Shown here: one piece after another, positions 1-8,486 of the stretch
How the letters are laid out: each line of letters begins with the position of its first letter
Position numbering within the stretch: the first letter of the stretch is position 1
Source: Nonomuraea glycinis
GTDB lineage: Bacteria > Actinomycetota > Actinomycetes > Streptosporangiales > Streptosporangiaceae
NCBI RefSeq assembly: GCF_014646515.1
Contig: NZ_BMNK01000021.1
Span: forward strand, 1 to 64,000
Length of the DNA stretch: 64,000 nucleotides
Direction of reading: 5' to 3'
Translations under genes and position numbers: made by a program
The notes under the pieces: model-generated
What the model saw: only the letters and a program-made list of their open reading frames with translations
Told to the model about the DNA's origin: nothing
The model's database searches: none

Positions 1-352
1 TACGTGTCCGACGCGCTTCGCCGGTGACATCCGAGCCGTCAAGCGGCCCGAGTGTTCCGCAGTGTCAGACTCACCGATACGCCAACGACCTCACCTCACA
101 GGGCCGTCACCGGGCGGCCCTCCCACCAGGTGAACCATGATCAGTGCTCCCGCCCCGCACCGAGCCACCACTGACCGTCGCGCGGGAGCACGACCGGCTG
201 CCCAAGGCGTACCGCCGACCGGGCCGATAGCGCCAAGCCGCGATGGTGCCCACCTTTCGGCCGAAGAGCCCACCGGCACCAAGACCGCCTACGACGCCAT
301 CGGTGCGAGAGAATCTCACAGCAACGACGGACACACCACGGAGGGCTGCGGC
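1..352. other. Left-edge non-coding stretch
   Basis: I see no convincing gene here. Open frames on both strands are short and arginine/proline-rich, as expected of random high-GC DNA. The frame of the downstream peptidase stays open back to an ATG at 137, but those 72 extra residues have no protein-like character and would bury the signal anchor, so they are treated as leader. A GGAGGG Shine-Dalgarno at 340-345 closes the region. Confidence 0.5.
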
Positions 353-1117
353 ATGCAGGCGACGCGTGGGAGATCGAAGTTCCGCAAGATCTGGACGCGG
401 AGCCTCGCCGGCCTGGCCGCCTTACTCATCGCCGGTGCGGCAGGAGTCGTCCTGGCCTACCCGTCCGTCGCGGCGACCACCTGCCCGGGCTGCTACGGGT
501 TGACGGAGTTGCAACCCGGCGTCTACACCGAGCAGGGCCTGTCCGGCGAGCAGCGAGCGTGGGTGAGCCAGGTGGTCGAGACCGCGCGACAACGGGTCAG
601 CGGCTTCTACGGCGGCCGGTCCGGCTCTCCCAAGCTGCTCGTATGCCTGACCGAGGAGTGTTATCAGCACATCGGCGGCGGAAAGGAGCGTGGGATCGCG
701 GTGCTCAACCGATCGGTGATGCTCTCACCGCGCGGCCTCGACCCGGTGATCGCCTCGCACGAACTGTCTCATGTGGAATTACACCAGCGCCTCAGCGGAG
801 GGGCGGATGTCCCACAGTGGTTCGACGAGGGCCTGGCGGTGGTGGTCTCGAACGACCCCCGCTACCTCGCCCCCGAGTCCGCCCCTGACCGCTGCCTGAC
901 GGATCCCACCGGGCCGCTGCCCGTCACGCTGGGCGAATGGCTCCACGCCGCAGGCCAGGACCCAGGCACCTACGCCAAGTCCGCGTGCCAGGTGAGCCGC
1001 TGGCTCCGGCAGAACGGCGGGCGAGCAGCCCTCCACACCTTGATCAAAAGCCTCGGCAACGGCGGCGCGTTCACGGCTCTGGTGAAGGTCGCACCACAGG
1101 ACCAGCCGACAGGCTGA
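353..1117 (+). CDS. Predicted secreted/membrane-anchored zinc metallopeptidase (gluzincin, peptidase-MA-like)
   Basis: The 254-residue product has a positively charged N-terminus followed by a hydrophobic segment at about residues 17-41, which suggests a signal peptide or single anchor; the rest would lie outside the membrane. The catalytic signature is H136-E137-L-S-H140, followed by WFDEG with E159 as the likely third zinc ligand, the HExxH...E arrangement of gluzincins. Four cysteines (C44, C47, C98, C103) could form disulfides in the exported domain. The ATG at 353 is preferred over an in-frame ATG at 137 because GGAGGG lies 7 bases upstream. It contains two TTA leucine codons (422 and 779). 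The substrate is unknown; it could also be an inactive structural relative, but the zinc residues are intact. Confidence 0.75.
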   Translation: MQATRGRSKFRKIWTRSLAGLAALLIAGAAGVVLAYPSVAATTCPGCYGLTELQPGVYTEQGLSGEQRAWVSQVVETARQRVSGFYGGRSGSPKLLVCLTEECYQHIGGGKERGIAVLNRSVMLSPRGLDPVIASHELSHVELHQRLSGGADVPQWFDEGLAVVVSNDPRYLAPESAPDRCLTDPTGPLPVTLGEWLHAAGQDPGTYAKSACQVSRWLRQNGGRAALHTLIKSLGNGGAFTALVKVAPQDQPTG

Positions 1118-1255
1118 CCGCAACCCTACGGAGGTTCGCGTTCCGGCCGTCGTGGTGGGTCATCGTGACCACCTCCGGCATCCAACCCGGACCTGCCGAG
1201 GAGCAGGTGACAAAGCGCTTTCGGAAACTGCAAAAGGGTGGGCATAGTCGGGCGC
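1118..1255. other. Intergenic, no gene seen
   Basis: This short spacer lies between the peptidase and the remnant regulator. It holds an imperfect hairpin around 1154-1178 (GTGGGTCA facing TGACCAC) that could weakly terminate the peptidase transcript. No clear promoter hexamers are visible. Confidence 0.3.
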
Positions 1256-1626
1256 ATGAGTGACGAGTTCGACGCCGTGCTCGGCGCGGTCGGCCGCGAC
1301 TGCGCGCATGGCGTCATCGCAGTGGAGTTTCCCTGACCACGCTGTCGGAGACCACCGGCATCTCGGTCAGCACCCTCTCCCGTCTGGAGTCCGGCCTCCG
1401 CAAACCGGGCCTGGAGCTGCTGCTCCCCCTGTCCCGCAACCCCAGCGGGCTGCAGGCGTTCAAACAGATCCTCCCGGCCGGCCCGGACGATCTCCAGCCC
1501 GATCCCCGCTCGCACGAGGGATACCACTGGCTGTACGTCCTCAACGGGCGACTACGCCTGGTGCTCGGCGACCAGGACCTCGTCCTCGTCGCGGGCCAGG
1601 TCGCCGAGTTCGACACCCACCAGAGC
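1256..1626 (+). pseudogene. Decayed XRE-cupin transcriptional regulator
   Basis: From the ATG at 1256 the frame reads eight or so residues typical of XRE-cupin regulators (MSDEFDAVLGAVG), then stops at 1334-1336. A one-base loss near 1293 explains this: in the next frame, from 1294, the sequence continues with a normal helix-turn-helix (TLSETTGISVSTLSRLESG). It then jumps straight into the cupin half (QAFKQILPAG, HEGYHWLYVLNGRLRLVLGD), with the usual interdomain linker of about 30 residues missing. Homology ends abruptly near 1626, before the last part of the cupin barrel. Three independent lesions make a working protein very unlikely. It lies tail-to-tail with the next gene, whose stop is only about 20 bases on, so the truncation may mark a rearrangement junction. 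Confidence 0.8.
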
Positions 1627-1644
1627 GGGATGGTGTCCTCCTCC

Positions 1645-2817
1645 CTACCAGTCTCGGACGGATTCCACTCCAGAGATGAGGCTGCCGCGAGCGTTTTCGA
1701 CGCTAGGGCCGTGGAGCGCTTCGGCTTCGTTCATGATGTGGTCAAGGGCCTCGAAGAGTTCTTCGCGTTCGACGGTTTCGATGAAGCCCGATCGCTGGTC
1801 AAGCTGGTTGAATGCCTCTCCGTAGAAGCGCCCGATCTCTTCCATCCGGGCCGGTCGGGTGTCGGCGGGCTCTTCGGCGAACGCCTCGATGACCGCCCTC
1901 CTCGTCGTCCTGTATTGAGCGACGGCCCTCTTGTACGTGGTGGCACTGATCTGTTCGCGGCCGTCCCAGTCGCGCAGCGGATTGTTCCGGTTCTCCTCGA
2001 CCCATTCAGGCTTGCGGGCCCGGTGGATGGAGACAAAGGTGCCTGCGGGGATCTCGGGATGCCAGGTCTTGCGCATCACCGAGGCGTAACCAGCCGGGAT
2101 GCCGTAGAGGTCCACCGATTCCAGCTCTGACACTCGAAGCGGCTTGAGGCAGTCCTCTTTGGTCATCCCCAACAGGTCGACGATGCTGATCCGCTGGAGA
2201 GAGATGAGTTGGCACAGGTCGTCCGCATGGGAGAGCAGTCCGAGGCGTCCGGACAGATGAAGCCGCGTCAACGCGGGGAAACGCTGGACCAGCTGGGCAC
2301 AGTCGAGGGAGTCGATGTCCCTGATCGTCAGATGCATGACCTCTGAACGTGGCGCGGCCGGCCGGCTGAGCAGTTCGTTGACCTTCTCGCCGGTGCACTC
2401 CACCTTCCACGGCACGACCGGGTCCTCGTGGACGCCTCGGTCCCACCGTCGTTGTCGAGCGAGCTGGTCGCCCAGATGCCATCCGGAGGCCCAGCTGTTC
2501 GCCGGTCCGCCGTGGAGCAGCCGGGTCGCTCCGATGACCTTGTGACTGCGCGGGAGGACCCATTCGTGGTTGCAGAACGACAGCGTCCCGTTCCATGAAT
2601 GATGGGTGAGCTTGAGAGGTGCGACGTCACCGAGGTCGGCGACGGACGATGGCTCGGGCCCGGACCAGTCCAGCTCGAGCACCGCTGCCGTCTGTGAATC
2701 GGCGTTGAGCCGGACGACCTGCGCGGCCGTCCACTCCCCTAGATCCACCGAGTGGGCGGCCACCACGTCGCCGACCGCGAGTGGCCTTGGGGGTGTGACC
2801 TGCTTGCGACGCGACAT
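1645..2817 (-). CDS. Unrecognised protein with SH3/Tudor-like N-terminus and leucine-rich-repeat-like middle
   Basis: This is a 390-residue cytosolic protein with no signal peptide or membrane span. I do not recognise the family. Residues 12-60 (VGDVVAAHSVDLGEWTAAQV and following) look like a small SH3/Tudor-type beta barrel. A tryptophan/histidine-rich segment follows at 75-130. About residues 165-245 hold loosely repeated L-x-x-L-x-L-S strands reminiscent of leucine-rich repeats. The C-terminal third is helical and rich in Glu/Arg. Base composition looks visibly less GC-rich than the neighbours, and the gene sits beside a broken regulator, so it may be a late arrival. An immunity or interaction role is possible but not shown. 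Confidence 0.7.
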   Translation of the reverse strand: MSRRKQVTPPRPLAVGDVVAAHSVDLGEWTAAQVVRLNADSQTAAVLELDWSGPEPSSVADLGDVAPLKLTHHSWNGTLSFCNHEWVLPRSHKVIGATRLLHGGPANSWASGWHLGDQLARQRRWDRGVHEDPVVPWKVECTGEKVNELLSRPAAPRSEVMHLTIRDIDSLDCAQLVQRFPALTRLHLSGRLGLLSHADDLCQLISLQRISIVDLLGMTKEDCLKPLRVSELESVDLYGIPAGYASVMRKTWHPEIPAGTFVSIHRARKPEWVEENRNNPLRDWDGREQISATTYKRAVAQYRTTRRAVIEAFAEEPADTRPARMEEIGRFYGEAFNQLDQRSGFIETVEREELFEALDHIMNEAEALHGPSVENARGSLISGVESVRDW

Positions 2818-2862
2818 GGCGTGATCTTAGTCATCGAGGATGAACGGACAGCACCCTGGTGA

Positions 2863-2880
2863 GGCTGTTCATGAACAGCC
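2863..2880. promoter_or_regulatory. Perfect 18-bp palindrome in a divergent intergenic region
   Basis: GGCTGTTCATGAACAGCC is a perfect inverted repeat lying 46 bases upstream of the LRR-like gene (minus strand) and about 160 bases upstream of the oxidoreductase (plus strand). The 222-base spacer (2818-3039) also holds GTCATgaaATGAC at about 2927-2939 and a CCGGA...TCCGG pair. These suggest a regulator operator rather than a terminator, because both flanking genes point away from it. Which protein binds is unknown. Confidence 0.4.
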
Positions 2881-3039
2881 ACCGACCCAGCCGGACGACC
2901 GTTCCATCCGGCATGTTTCCGGGTATGTCATGAAATGACGCGTTCCGGAAGGTTCCGGGATCGTCGAAGGCGCATCAAGAGACGTGGAAGGATTAGATGG
3001 TTTACAGGTAGGAAATAGAGAGCTTGGGAGGTGGCCGCC

Positions 3040-4086
3040 GTGAAGCAGGCGCTGGAGACCATCGTGAAGCCGCTGCCGGAGCACCTGTTCGTGCGGCACG
3101 ACGGCAATGCCGAGATGCGCTGGGAGAGCATGGCCGGCCAGGGCTACCACACCCCCACCGACCGGTTCTTCGTCCGCAACCACACCTCCACTCCCCTGAT
3201 CGACGCAACCGGGTGGCGGCTGCGGGTGCACGGCGACGGTGTACGCCGGCCGGACGTGTTCGACTACGAGCGACTGCTGTCCATGCCTTCACGGACCATC
3301 GACGCGGCCATCGAGTGCGCCGGGAACGGCCGCCGGTTCTACGGATCACAGCAGGGCGACCCGGCGCCGGGAGCGCAGTGGGGGCTGGGGGCGATCGGGG
3401 TCGCGCGCTGGCGCGGGGTGCCGCTGCGGGACCTCCTGCGAGAGGCCGGCGTACGCGAAAACGCCGTGGACGTGGTGGCCCACGGGCTCGACGCGCCCTT
3501 CGAGGGGTACGGCCGCATCCGCAGACCGCTGCCCGTCGGCAAGGCGATGGACGACGTCCTGGTGGCCTACGAAATGAACGGGGAGCCACTTCTCCCCGAC
3601 CATGGATTTCCGGCGCGACTGGTGGTGCCCGGCTGGGCGGGAATCGCGTCCATCAAGTGGCTCGGGGAAATTGAAGTTTGTACGACTCCCGCTTTCACGC
3701 CGTGGAACACCGTGTTTTACCGGGATGTCGCCGAGCAACCGGTGAAGAGCGCATTCGAGCTCCCCTGGAACGCCGCACTGTCCGCCGGCGAGCCCCACGT
3801 GCTGCGCGGCAGATCGTGGTCGGGGCACGGGCGGATCGTACGGGTGGAGGTCAGCTTCGACGGCGGCGCCGGCTGGCACGAGGCGGAGCACCATGGCCCG
3901 CACCTGGTCAGCGCCTGGTTGCCGTGGCACGTCTGGTGGGTGCCCGAGCGGCCGGGCGCGCAGGTGCTCCTGGCCAGAGCGACCGACGAGACCGGGGCCA
4001 CGCAGCCCCTCACCATGCCCCGGCATCCGTTCGGCTATCACTTCGACGCTGTCGTACAACACCCCGTTCACGTGGTGCGTGGTTAG
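3040..4086 (+). CDS. Sulfite-oxidase-family molybdopterin-dependent oxidoreductase
   Basis: The 348-residue product matches the oxidoreductase molybdopterin-binding domain followed by the Mo-co dimerisation domain. The molybdenum-ligating cysteine is C93 in IECAGNGR. HTSTPLIDATGWRLRVHG and the PGWAGIASIKWLGEIEV segment are typical of the fold. There is no twin-arginine signal and no cytochrome b5 domain, so it is probably cytosolic with an unknown electron acceptor. The GTG at 3040 is chosen because GGGAGG at 3026-3031 is 8 bases upstream; the longer start at 3031 would overlap that site. No molybdenum cofactor or heme partner is encoded nearby. The substrate (sulfite or another) cannot be told from sequence. 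Confidence 0.85.
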   Translation: MKQALETIVKPLPEHLFVRHDGNAEMRWESMAGQGYHTPTDRFFVRNHTSTPLIDATGWRLRVHGDGVRRPDVFDYERLLSMPSRTIDAAIECAGNGRRFYGSQQGDPAPGAQWGLGAIGVARWRGVPLRDLLREAGVRENAVDVVAHGLDAPFEGYGRIRRPLPVGKAMDDVLVAYEMNGEPLLPDHGFPARLVVPGWAGIASIKWLGEIEVCTTPAFTPWNTVFYRDVAEQPVKSAFELPWNAALSAGEPHVLRGRSWSGHGRIVRVEVSFDGGAGWHEAEHHGPHLVSAWLPWHVWWVPERPGAQVLLARATDETGATQPLTMPRHPFGYHFDAVVQHPVHVVRG

Positions 4087-4231
4087 AGAAATGTCACGGA
4101 TAGCGGCTGAGCTGCGTAATCCATGAACCGGGTGCGCGCGGTACTCGAATTCATCTGAGAGACTCGCGCGGAAACGTTCTGGTAATCCATACATGTGATG
4201 GTGAACACACCCGGCGAATAGGGGAGAGCAG

Positions 4232-5851
4232 ATGCGCCAGCTGTCCGCGCTCGACGCGCAGTTCCTGAACGCCGAGTCCGAGACCACGGCCGCGCATGTC
4301 GCGGGGCTGGCGATTCTCGACCCGGCCGGTGGCAGCATCAGCCGGCAGTCGCTCGCCGATCTTCTGCTCGAACGCCGCCACCTCTCGCCGGCGCTGAGTC
4401 TCCGCCTCGTCCAGGTGCCTCTCGGGCTGGACCGGCCCTACTGGGCGCACGATCCGGACTTCGATCTGGAGCACCACCTGTTCGAGCAGACCCTGCCCGC
4501 GCCCGGCGGCATGGGGCAACTCGCCGACGCGGTGGCCGAGATCCACGCCCGGCGGCTCGACCGCGCGCACCCGCTGTGGGAGATGCACCTCATCCACGGA
4601 CTGGCCGACGGCACGGTGGCCGTCTACACCAAGGTGCACCACGCGGCCATCGACGGCGTCTCCGGCGCGGAAACGCTCGCCACCCTCCTCGACCTCGCCC
4701 CCGGCCGCCCCGACCTCCTCAAGACCCCCGCAAGCCCCGAAACCCCCGACGACGTCCGTGACGGAGCCGATGGGCGACACGCGGATGCCAGGACCGACGC
4801 GGATGCCAAGACCAACGGGGAAGCCAAGATCGACGCGAATGCTGGGACCGACGGGGATGCCAGGAGCGACGAGGCGAGCCGGGGCGAGCTGGGTGACACG
4901 GGGGCGCCGAGCTTTCTGGAGATGCTCTCCGGGGCCGCCGTGCAGGCCGCGACCCAGCCCGTACGCACGCTGCGCTCCATGATCCGGATGGCCGGGGAAC
5001 TGGACGCGATTCCCCTGGCCGCCAGGGTGCCCGGCGCGCGGCTGATCGCCGAGGCGGCCCGGGTGGCGGGCGGCGATCTGGAGCCGCGGCCCGAGCCGCC
5101 CAGCCTGGCGGTGCCGCGCACGCCGTTCAACGGCCCCATCAGCGCCGAGCGGCGCCTCGCCTTCGGTTCGGTGTCGTACAAGGACGTCCGGAACGTGGCC
5201 AAGGCCAACGATGTCCGCGTCAACGACGTGATCATGGCGGTGTGCGCGTCGGCGCTACGGTCGTGGCTGCTGGAGCGGGACGCGCTGCCGGCGGAGCCGC
5301 TGATCGTGGCCGTCCCGGTCGCGGTCCGTACGGCCGCCGCCAGCGCGCGGGCCGGCAACCAGATCTCAGCGCTGGTCACCACGCTGCCCACGCAGGTCGT
5401 CGGCGCGAGAGAGCGGCTGCGGGTGACCGGGGAGACGATGAGCGCGGCGAAACGGCGTTTCGCGATGGCGCGCACCAGGTGGCTGGACGAGCTGTGCACG
5501 TTGCTGCCCGCTCCGGTCGCCGGTCTGGTGACGCCGGCGGCCTTCCGGCTCGCCTCGGTGGCGTGCCCGCCGATCAACCTGATCATCAGCAACGTGCCCG
5601 GCCCGCAGTTCCCGCTGTTCCTGTGCGGCGGGCGGGTCCTGTCGTACTACCCGATGTCGGTGCTGTCCGACGTCAGCGGCGGGGTGAACATCACCTGCCT
5701 GTCGTACGACGGCATGATCGACTTCGGCATCGTGGCCTGCCCGGAGCGGATGGACGACGTGTGGGGCCTGCTCGGCCATCTGAGGACGGCGCTGGACGAC
5801 CTGCTGGACGATCGGGTGGGCGACGAGTTCCGCGACGTCGCGGGAGGCTGA
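4232..5851 (+). CDS. Wax ester synthase/diacylglycerol acyltransferase (WS/DGAT)
   Basis: This 539-residue enzyme transfers acyl groups from acyl-CoA to diacylglycerol or fatty alcohols, giving storage lipids at the membrane/lipid-body surface. The active-site HHxxxDG motif is present as VHHAAIDGVSG (about residues 136-146). The C-terminal condensation-like half carries the usual NVPGP motif (ISNVPGPQFPLF) and the N-terminal LSALDAQFLNAES start is diagnostic. GGGGAG at 4221-4226 fixes the ATG. The region between the two halves (about residues 166-230) is a low-complexity hydrophilic insert built on hexapeptide repeats, longer than usual for the family. The gene appears to be monocistronic. 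Confidence 0.9.
   Translation: MRQLSALDAQFLNAESETTAAHVAGLAILDPAGGSISRQSLADLLLERRHLSPALSLRLVQVPLGLDRPYWAHDPDFDLEHHLFEQTLPAPGGMGQLADAVAEIHARRLDRAHPLWEMHLIHGLADGTVAVYTKVHHAAIDGVSGAETLATLLDLAPGRPDLLKTPASPETPDDVRDGADGRHADARTDADAKTNGEAKIDANAGTDGDARSDEASRGELGDTGAPSFLEMLSGAAVQAATQPVRTLRSMIRMAGELDAIPLAARVPGARLIAEAARVAGGDLEPRPEPPSLAVPRTPFNGPISAERRLAFGSVSYKDVRNVAKANDVRVNDVIMAVCASALRSWLLERDALPAEPLIVAVPVAVRTAAASARAGNQISALVTTLPTQVVGARERLRVTGETMSAAKRRFAMARTRWLDELCTLLPAPVAGLVTPAAFRLASVACPPINLIISNVPGPQFPLFLCGGRVLSYYPMSVLSDVSGGVNITCLSYDGMIDFGIVACPERMDDVWGLLGHLRTALDDLLDDRVGDEFRDVAGG
4784..4873 (+). repeat. Five tandem 18-bp units inside the WS/DGAT linker
   Basis: Units begin at 4784, 4802, 4820, 4838 and 4856. 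They encode DARTDA, DAKTNG, EAKIDA, NAGTDG and DARSDE, so the reading frame is preserved and an acidic/threonine-rich flexible linker results. The units have diverged, mostly conserving the gayGCC...GAC core. Confidence 0.8.
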
Positions 5852-6020
5852 CGGTCAGCGGATACGGTCGATCAGAGCGCCCCAACGGTCAGCGGATACG
5901 GTCGGTCAGGGCGCCGTGACCGTCAGCGGACGCGGTCGATCAGAGCGCCGTAACGGTCAGCGAATGCGGTCGATCAGAGCGCCGTAACGGTCAGCGAATG
6001 CGGTCGATCAAAGCGCCGCA
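5851..6020. repeat. Five tandem 34-bp repeats copying the 3' end of the prenyl synthase gene
   Basis: Units start at 5851, 5885, 5919, 5953 and 5987, each close to acggtcagcgaatgcggtcg followed by atcagagcgcc. The unit at 5987-6020 contains the last codons and stop (5991-5993) of the minus-strand prenyl diphosphate synthase gene. The other four are non-coding copies filling the space to the WS/DGAT stop codon. Units 4 and 5 are nearly identical and units 1-3 more diverged, which suggests stepwise slippage. There are no unique spacers, so it is not CRISPR. Confidence 0.9.
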
Positions 6021-7013
6021 CACGTCGCGGAGGGCGGTGTCGCCGGGCAGGAACTCCGCCATCATCTTCATGGCGCCCCGGGCCCGGCGGGCCGACAGGT
6101 CCAGCGCCGCCTGCCGGCCGCCGGCCTCCTCGACGAGACGCGCGGCCTGTCGTACGGCTTCCTCGTCCGTGGCGGCCGCGCCGACCACGACGGCCAGCTC
6201 GCGGGCGGCCGTACCTCCCGCGGACAGGGCCGCGATGATCGGCAGGGTCTTCTTGCCGCGGCGCAGGTCGCCGTGGACGGGCTTGCCGGTGATGGCCGGA
6301 TCACCCCAGATGCCGAGGATGTCGTCATAGATCTGGAAGGCGACACCGAACTCACGGCCCATCTCCCAGGCTCGCTCGGCCAGCTCGGGCGCGCCGCCGA
6401 GCGCCACGCCGGTCGCGGCGGCCGCGCCCAGCAGGCTGCCGGTCTTGCCCGCGGCCATCTCCTCGTACTCCTGGACGGTGACCTCGCCGGGTCCGCTCCA
6501 CGGACGGTTTTCGAAGGCCAGGTCGAGGGTCTGCCCCTGGACGAGCTCCACCAGTGCCCTGGACAGGTACGCCATGGGGACGCCGGTGCCGGCCAGGCGG
6601 TCGACCGCCAGCGCCAGCATGGCGTCGCCGGCCAGCAGGGCCGGGCCCGCGCCGTAGGCCCGCCACAGCGTCTGCCGGTGCCTGCGCCGCTCGTCGAGGT
6701 CCATGATGTCGTCGTGCACCAGTGAGAACGCGTGCACCAGCTCCACGGCGACGGCTCCCGGCAGCGCCGATTCGGGCGGCGCGCCGACGGCCTCGGCGGA
6801 CAGCATGGCGATGGCCGGCCGCAGGTGCTTGCCGCCGTCTCCGGCGAACGGCCGGCCGTCCACATCCGACCAGCCGAGCGCGAACCCGGCCATCCTCGCC
6901 CCCGACGGATGCAGCACCGAGACCGCTTCGCGAAGGGCGGGCTCAAGCAGGCGCCGGCAGCGAGCGATCGCCTCCGCACCCGCCTGGACGGCGTCAGGAC
7001 GGCTGGCATTCAT
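5991..7013 (-). CDS. Polyprenyl (geranylgeranyl-type) diphosphate synthase
   Basis: This 340-residue class I prenyltransferase condenses isopentenyl diphosphate with allylic diphosphates. The first aspartate-rich motif is D101-D102-I-M-D105 (VHDDIMDLDERR), the second is D230-D231-I-L-G with D238, and GKHLRPA, GKTG and GKKTLP are the usual substrate-binding segments. It is transcribed away from the P450/terpene synthase operon, with a 129-base shared promoter region. TAGGAG precedes the ATG. The neighbours imply it supplies the C20 precursor, geranylgeranyl diphosphate, for the diterpene cyclases; chain length cannot be proven from sequence. Its last codons are the source of the adjacent 34-bp repeats. 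Confidence 0.9.
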   Translation of the reverse strand: MNASRPDAVQAGAEAIARCRRLLEPALREAVSVLHPSGARMAGFALGWSDVDGRPFAGDGGKHLRPAIAMLSAEAVGAPPESALPGAVAVELVHAFSLVHDDIMDLDERRRHRQTLWRAYGAGPALLAGDAMLALAVDRLAGTGVPMAYLSRALVELVQGQTLDLAFENRPWSGPGEVTVQEYEEMAAGKTGSLLGAAAATGVALGGAPELAERAWEMGREFGVAFQIYDDILGIWGDPAITGKPVHGDLRRGKKTLPIIAALSAGGTAARELAVVVGAAATDEEAVRQAARLVEEAGGRQAALDLSARRARGAMKMMAEFLPGDTALRDVCGALIDRIR

Positions 7014-7037
7014 GGCGCGCTCCTACTCAATGCGATC

Positions 7038-7065
7038 TTGAACTGCATGCACGATCATGTAATAC
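7038..7065 (+). promoter_or_regulatory. Predicted sigma70-type promoter of the terpene operon
   Basis: TTGAAC (7038-7043) and TAATAC (7060-7065) are separated by 16 bases, an unusually good housekeeping-type promoter for this genome. The spacer contains the near-palindromic TGCATGCACGATCATGTA. Transcription would start near 7073, about 70 bases before the P450 start codon. TTATGTccgTTATGTG at 7092-7107 is a direct repeat that could bind a regulator. Confidence 0.55.
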
Positions 7066-7142
7066 TCCATCTAGCTTTGACTTTCGTCAGCTTATGTCCG
7101 TTATGTGAGACAAATGGCTGGACCTGAGAAGGAGACACGCAT

Positions 7143-8486
7143 ATGGCGGCCACCGTCGCCTCCGTCAAGACCCTCCCCTTTCTCAGCAGGCTGACGAGGC
7201 ACTGGCGCGTCCCGGTCAACGCTCTGGAGGAGGCCGGCGCGCAGGCGGACGGCGAGCTCGTCCGGCTGAGCATGGGACCGTTTCGCCCCTACCTGGTGAC
7301 CCACCCCGACCACGTCCAGCACGTGCTGACGACCAACCAGCCGAACTTCGTCCGCGAAGGCATGTTCTGGGATCCGCTGGCCCCGCTCGTCGGGCAGGGC
7401 ATCCTGTCCGACGGCGACAACTGGGCGGAGAGCAGGCGGATCCTGCAGCCGCTCTTCACCGCCAGGTACGTCAACTCGCTGGCCGAGCGCATGGCGGAGA
7501 GCATCGACAGGTCGATCGACGAGGTCATCGTGCCGGGACCGCCCCTCGACATCGCCAAGACGATGTCCGCGATCGTGCACCCGATGATCGTCCGGCTGTT
7601 CTTCGGCGAGAAGATCTCCGTGGCCGACATGAACCGGCTGGGACCGGCCTACGACGTCGCCGTCACCGCCAACGCCATCCGGCACCTGCTGCCCTTCGTG
7701 CCGGACCGCGTGCCGTTACCGGGAGATCGAGCCTTCAGACGAGCGATCAGGACCGTCGACGAGGTCATCTACCGGCGCATCGAGCAGGTCAGGACGCAGG
7801 AGCAGGACGGCGACGACGTCGTCTCGCGACTGTGCCAGGCCCGCAGGGACGACGCCGGGCCCGACGGCGACCGGCGGATCAGGGACGACATGGTGGCCAT
7901 GCACGGCCCCTCCACCGACACCACGACCACGGTGCTGACCTGGGTCTGGCCCGCACTGCACGCCCATCCCGAGGCCGCCGCCCGCGTGTACGAGGAAGTG
8001 GAGCGGGTGGTCGGCGACGCCCCGGTCAGCGTCTCCCATCTGCCGGATCTGACGTACCTGCGGATGTTCGTCAGTGAGGTGCTGCGCCTGTATCCGCCCG
8101 CCTGGATGCTGCCCCGCAAGGCCCTCGCCACGGACGTCGTCGGCGGAGTCACGATCGAGGCCGGCTCCACCGTCATCCTCAGCCCGTACCTGACGCAGCG
8201 ACTGCCGCAGTTCTGGGACCGGCCGCTGACGTTCGACCCCGAGCGGTTCGCGCCGGGGAACGAGTCCGGGCGGCACCGCTACGCCTTCCTGCCGTTCATC
8301 GCGGGACCGCACGTCTGTCTCGGTCAGGCCCTGTTCATGATGGAGGCTCCCTTGCTGATCGCCGGAATCCTCAGGAGGTTCAGGCCCGTGGTCCACAGCG
8401 ACGGCCCGGTCTCCCCCCAGCTCGCCTCATCCCTGCGGCCACCCGCGGGGCTGACGATGGCTCTCTACCCGATACGACGACCGTGA
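7143..8486 (+). CDS. Cytochrome P450, terpene-cluster tailoring enzyme
   Basis: This 447-residue monooxygenase has the heme-binding loop FIAGPHVCLG with C392 as the thiolate ligand, the K-helix E312-V-L-R315, and an I-helix oxygen-activation segment GPSTDTTTT at 255-263. There is no membrane anchor, as usual for bacterial P450s; redox partners are not encoded nearby. AAGGAGA at 7129-7135 fixes the ATG at 7143. Its stop overlaps the next start as GTGA (8483-8486), so it is translated with the terpene synthases and most likely oxidises their product. Codon 192 is TTA (7716-7718). Confidence 0.9.
   Translation: MAATVASVKTLPFLSRLTRHWRVPVNALEEAGAQADGELVRLSMGPFRPYLVTHPDHVQHVLTTNQPNFVREGMFWDPLAPLVGQGILSDGDNWAESRRILQPLFTARYVNSLAERMAESIDRSIDEVIVPGPPLDIAKTMSAIVHPMIVRLFFGEKISVADMNRLGPAYDVAVTANAIRHLLPFVPDRVPLPGDRAFRRAIRTVDEVIYRRIEQVRTQEQDGDDVVSRLCQARRDDAGPDGDRRIRDDMVAMHGPSTDTTTTVLTWVWPALHAHPEAAARVYEEVERVVGDAPVSVSHLPDLTYLRMFVSEVLRLYPPAWMLPRKALATDVVGGVTIEAGSTVILSPYLTQRLPQFWDRPLTFDPERFAPGNESGRHRYAFLPFIAGPHVCLGQALFMMEAPLLIAGILRRFRPVVHSDGPVSPQLASSLRPPAGLTMALYPIRRP

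Noticed and set aside
137..352. N-terminal extension of the metallopeptidase
   Set aside because: The extra 72 residues lack protein character and a good ribosome-binding site exists for the ATG at 353.
5851..6020. CRISPR-like array of 34-bp units
   Set aside because: The units are directly contiguous with no spacers, and one lies inside a gene; it is a plain tandem duplication.
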